A program made the position numbers and the translations under genes. Under the pieces are notes generated by a model. The model was not told where the DNA came from. It was given only the letters and a program-made list of their open reading frames with translations, and made no database searches. From contig CAIZGZ010000035.1 in assembly GCA_903932695.1 (NCBI GenBank), positions 1-7,876 of the forward strand: a stretch of DNA of 7,876 nt, read 5' to 3'. Shown in pieces: positions 6,440 to 7,876 of the stretch (its first letter is position 1; each line of letters opens with the position of its first letter). Source of the DNA: an uncultured Actinomycetes bacterium (lineage in GTDB: Bacteria > Actinomycetota > Actinomycetes > Nanopelagicales > Nanopelagicaceae).

Positions 6440-6829
6440 TTATTGATTCACATTCGTACTAGTAATCGAAGCGACTACTTCGCTGTACCAAGGTAGTCCG
6501 GCTGGAATTTGATTTGATACTGGCGCTGCTGGTTGAGAGCTAGTAGTTGCGCTATTGCCTGCACCGAGCACGACATACTGGCGCTCTCCCGGGAATACAT
6601 AATGCAATCGCGCTCGAGCTTGTTGCTCTACATAGGCAGGATCATTCCATTGTTCGAGCTCGTGCTGGGCGGCCGTCAGAGTGGCTTGCGTACTTGCGAT
6701 CTGAACTTTGTACGCGTTGATTTGAGCTTTCTGGGCAAAGAAACGTTGAAGCGGTGGGGCAAGTGTGATGGCAAGAATTAAGAGCACCGTGGCAAAAGCA
6801 AGGCTCCTGCCACTGATGCTCTTAAACAT
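6440..6829 (-). CDS. ftsB: FtsB/DivIC-like septum formation protein
   Basis: This 129-residue bitopic protein has a short basic cytoplasmic start, one membrane span (about 10-26), an outer coiled-coil stretch (about 30-60, rich in Gln, Ala and Glu) and the family motif WNDPAYVEQQARARL followed by HYVFPGE (61-82). These are the features of FtsB/DivIC proteins, which join FtsL and FtsQ in the divisome and help switch on septal wall synthesis. After residue 90 comes a Ser/Pro/Thr/Ala-rich, probably disordered tail ending in GLPWYSEVVASI, which resembles a short C-terminal Trp-containing motif I recall from actinobacterial members. The ATG at 6829 is 8 nt after the enolase stop, with a weak AGAG ribosome site about 4 nt upstream. 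The position after enolase is the usual actinobacterial one (M. tuberculosis Rv1024). FtsB versus DivIC naming is a matter of convention here. Confidence 0.88.
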   Translation of the reverse strand: MFKSISGRSLAFATVLLILAITLAPPLQRFFAQKAQINAYKVQIASTQATLTAAQHELEQWNDPAYVEQQARARLHYVFPGERQYVVLGAGNSATTSSQPAAPVSNQIPAGLPWYSEVVASITSTNVNQ

Positions 6830-6837
6830 AATCTCTG

Positions 6838-7876
6838 TTACGCCTTGAAGCGAGGGAAGGCAGAACGACCAGCGTAGAACGCTGACTCATCTAGCTCTTC
6901 TTCAATGCGAAGGAGTTGGTTGTACTTTGCAACGCGCTCTGTTCGAGCAGGTGCACCAGTCTTGATCTGGCCGCACTCAAGTGCAACCGCGAGATCGGCA
7001 ATAGTCGTATCTTCGGTCTCACCAGAGCGGTGTGACATCATGGTGCGATAGCCGCTGCGGTGAGCGAGTGAGACAGCATCGAGTGTCTCAGTCAAAGTAC
7101 CGATCTGGTTTACCTTCACGAGCATGGCGTTTGCGCTGCCAAGTTCGATTCCCTTAGCGAGGCGAACTGGGTTGGTAACAAAGAGATCATCTCCGACGAT
7201 CTGAATCTTTGAACCGAGCTCGGCTGTCATCTTGCTCCAACCAGCCCAATCATCTTCATCCAATGGGTCTTCGATGGAGACGATCGGATAAGCGTTGACC
7301 AGCTCTGTATAGTAAGCAATCATCTCGTCGGCGCTCTTCTGCTTGCCTTCGAATGAATACTTTCCATCCTTGTGGAATTCGGTAGCCGCAACGTCCATCG
7401 CAAGAGCGATCTCCTTGCCTGGCTTAAATCCAGCGCCTTCAATCGCCTCGATAATGAGATCGAGCGCAGCGCGGTTTGAATCTAGGTTTGGTGCAAATCC
7501 ACCCTCATCGCCAACACTTGTTGCAAGCCCACGCTTCTTCAAGACCGACTTAAGGTTGTGGTAAATCTCAGCACCCCAACGAAGCGATTCACGGAATGAT
7601 TCTGCACCGATTGGCGCAATCATGAACTCTTGAACATCAACATTGGTATCGGCGTGTGCACCACCGTTGAGAATATTCATCATAGGAACTGGAAGTGTGT
7701 GTGCGTTAGGTCCACCGATGTAGCGGAAGAATGAAAGATCTGCGCTTTCAGCGGCTGCGCGGGCAACAGCGAGTGATACGCCGAGGATCGCATTTGCGCC
7801 AAGTCGTGACTTGTTCTTGGTGCCATCAAGCTCGATCATCTCTTGATCAACAAAACGCTGATCTTGTGCATCGAAA
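6838..7876 (-). CDS. eno: Enolase (phosphopyruvate hydratase), N-terminus outside window
   Basis: Enolase converts 2-phosphoglycerate to phosphoenolpyruvate in glycolysis and back in gluconeogenesis. The frame runs through the internal ATG at 7839 to the window edge, reading FDAQDQRFVDQEM before it, so 345 residues are visible. Roughly the first 80 of the usual 425-430 are missing. Active-site parts are intact: GDEGGFAPN with its Glu codon at 7504-7506; magnesium ligands in AMDVAATE (Asp 7393-7395), SIEDPLDEDDW (Glu 7270-7272) and VGDDLFVT (Asp 7189-7191); the base lysine in the signature LVKVNQIGTLTET (Lys 7114-7116); SHRSGETED; and the late lysine in QIKTGAPARTER. The protein ends in RSAFPRFKA. 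It is the first visible gene of the minus-strand unit, and its promoter lies outside. No terminator separates it from ftsB 8 nt downstream, so read-through is likely. Confidence 0.97.
   Translation of the reverse strand, partial: FDAQDQRFVDQEMIELDGTKNKSRLGANAILGVSLAVARAAAESADLSFFRYIGGPNAHTLPVPMMNILNGGAHADTNVDVQEFMIAPIGAESFRESLRWGAEIYHNLKSVLKKRGLATSVGDEGGFAPNLDSNRAALDLIIEAIEGAGFKPGKEIALAMDVAATEFHKDGKYSFEGKQKSADEMIAYYTELVNAYPIVSIEDPLDEDDWAGWSKMTAELGSKIQIVGDDLFVTNPVRLAKGIELGSANAMLVKVNQIGTLTETLDAVSLAHRSGYRTMMSHRSGETEDTTIADLAVALECGQIKTGAPARTERVAKYNQLLRIEEELDESAFYAGRSAFPRFKA

Noticed and set aside
6056..6496. 146-codon plus-strand open frame
   Set aside because: It is antisense to the DUF501 gene, whose conserved blocks are intact on the other strand.

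Overview
The window reads as a compact, single-chromosome stretch of an actinobacterium (Actinomycetota). The strongest taxonomic sign is the minus-strand order enolase - FtsB/DivIC-like septum protein - DUF501 protein - Ppx/GppA phosphatase, which is the order known from Mycobacterium tuberculosis (Rv1023-Rv1026) and many other actinobacteria. Base composition, judged by counting a few lines, is near 50% GC rather than the 65-70% of soil actinobacteria, and the spacing between genes is very small. Both fit a streamlined aquatic lineage (Nanopelagicales-like), but that placement is inference.

Layout. Positions 1-180 (minus) hold the start of a small exported protein whose 3' end lies outside the window. 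A short divergent intergenic region (181-281) follows, with an apparent leaderless promoter firing rightwards. A plus-strand run comes next: peptidyl-dipeptidase Dcp (282-2339), a class III PLP-dependent aminotransferase of the glutamate-1-semialdehyde-aminomutase-like group (2349-3707), and a YczE-type membrane protein (about 3700-4371). These three are 9 nt apart or overlapping and probably form one transcript. The rest is minus strand, read from right to left: enolase (5' end missing), ftsB/divIC-like gene, DUF501 gene, ppx/gppA, and a family 5 (UdgB-type) uracil-DNA glycosylase. Junctions in this second run are +8, 0, -10 and -29 nt, so it also looks like one transcription unit with translational coupling. 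The two runs converge and overlap tail to tail by 17 nt at 4355-4371. I see no hairpin terminator there.

Function. The minus-strand unit joins glycolysis (enolase), cell division (FtsB-like), an uncharacterised conserved protein, polyphosphate/(p)ppGpp-type phosphohydrolase chemistry and base-excision repair. It is a housekeeping unit whose first four members are a known actinobacterial cluster. The plus-strand unit may link dipeptide release by Dcp with amino-group transfer and a membrane protein of unknown role. That link rests on gene order only.

No RNA gene, mobile element, CRISPR array or intrinsic terminator was seen, and no stretch over 300 bases lacks a gene. I do not see a new multi-gene system. 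The points most worth a second look are the altered PLP-phosphate motif of the aminotransferase, its pairing with a YczE protein, the overlap architecture around the glycosylase, and the invariant-looking Cys/His residues of the DUF501 protein.
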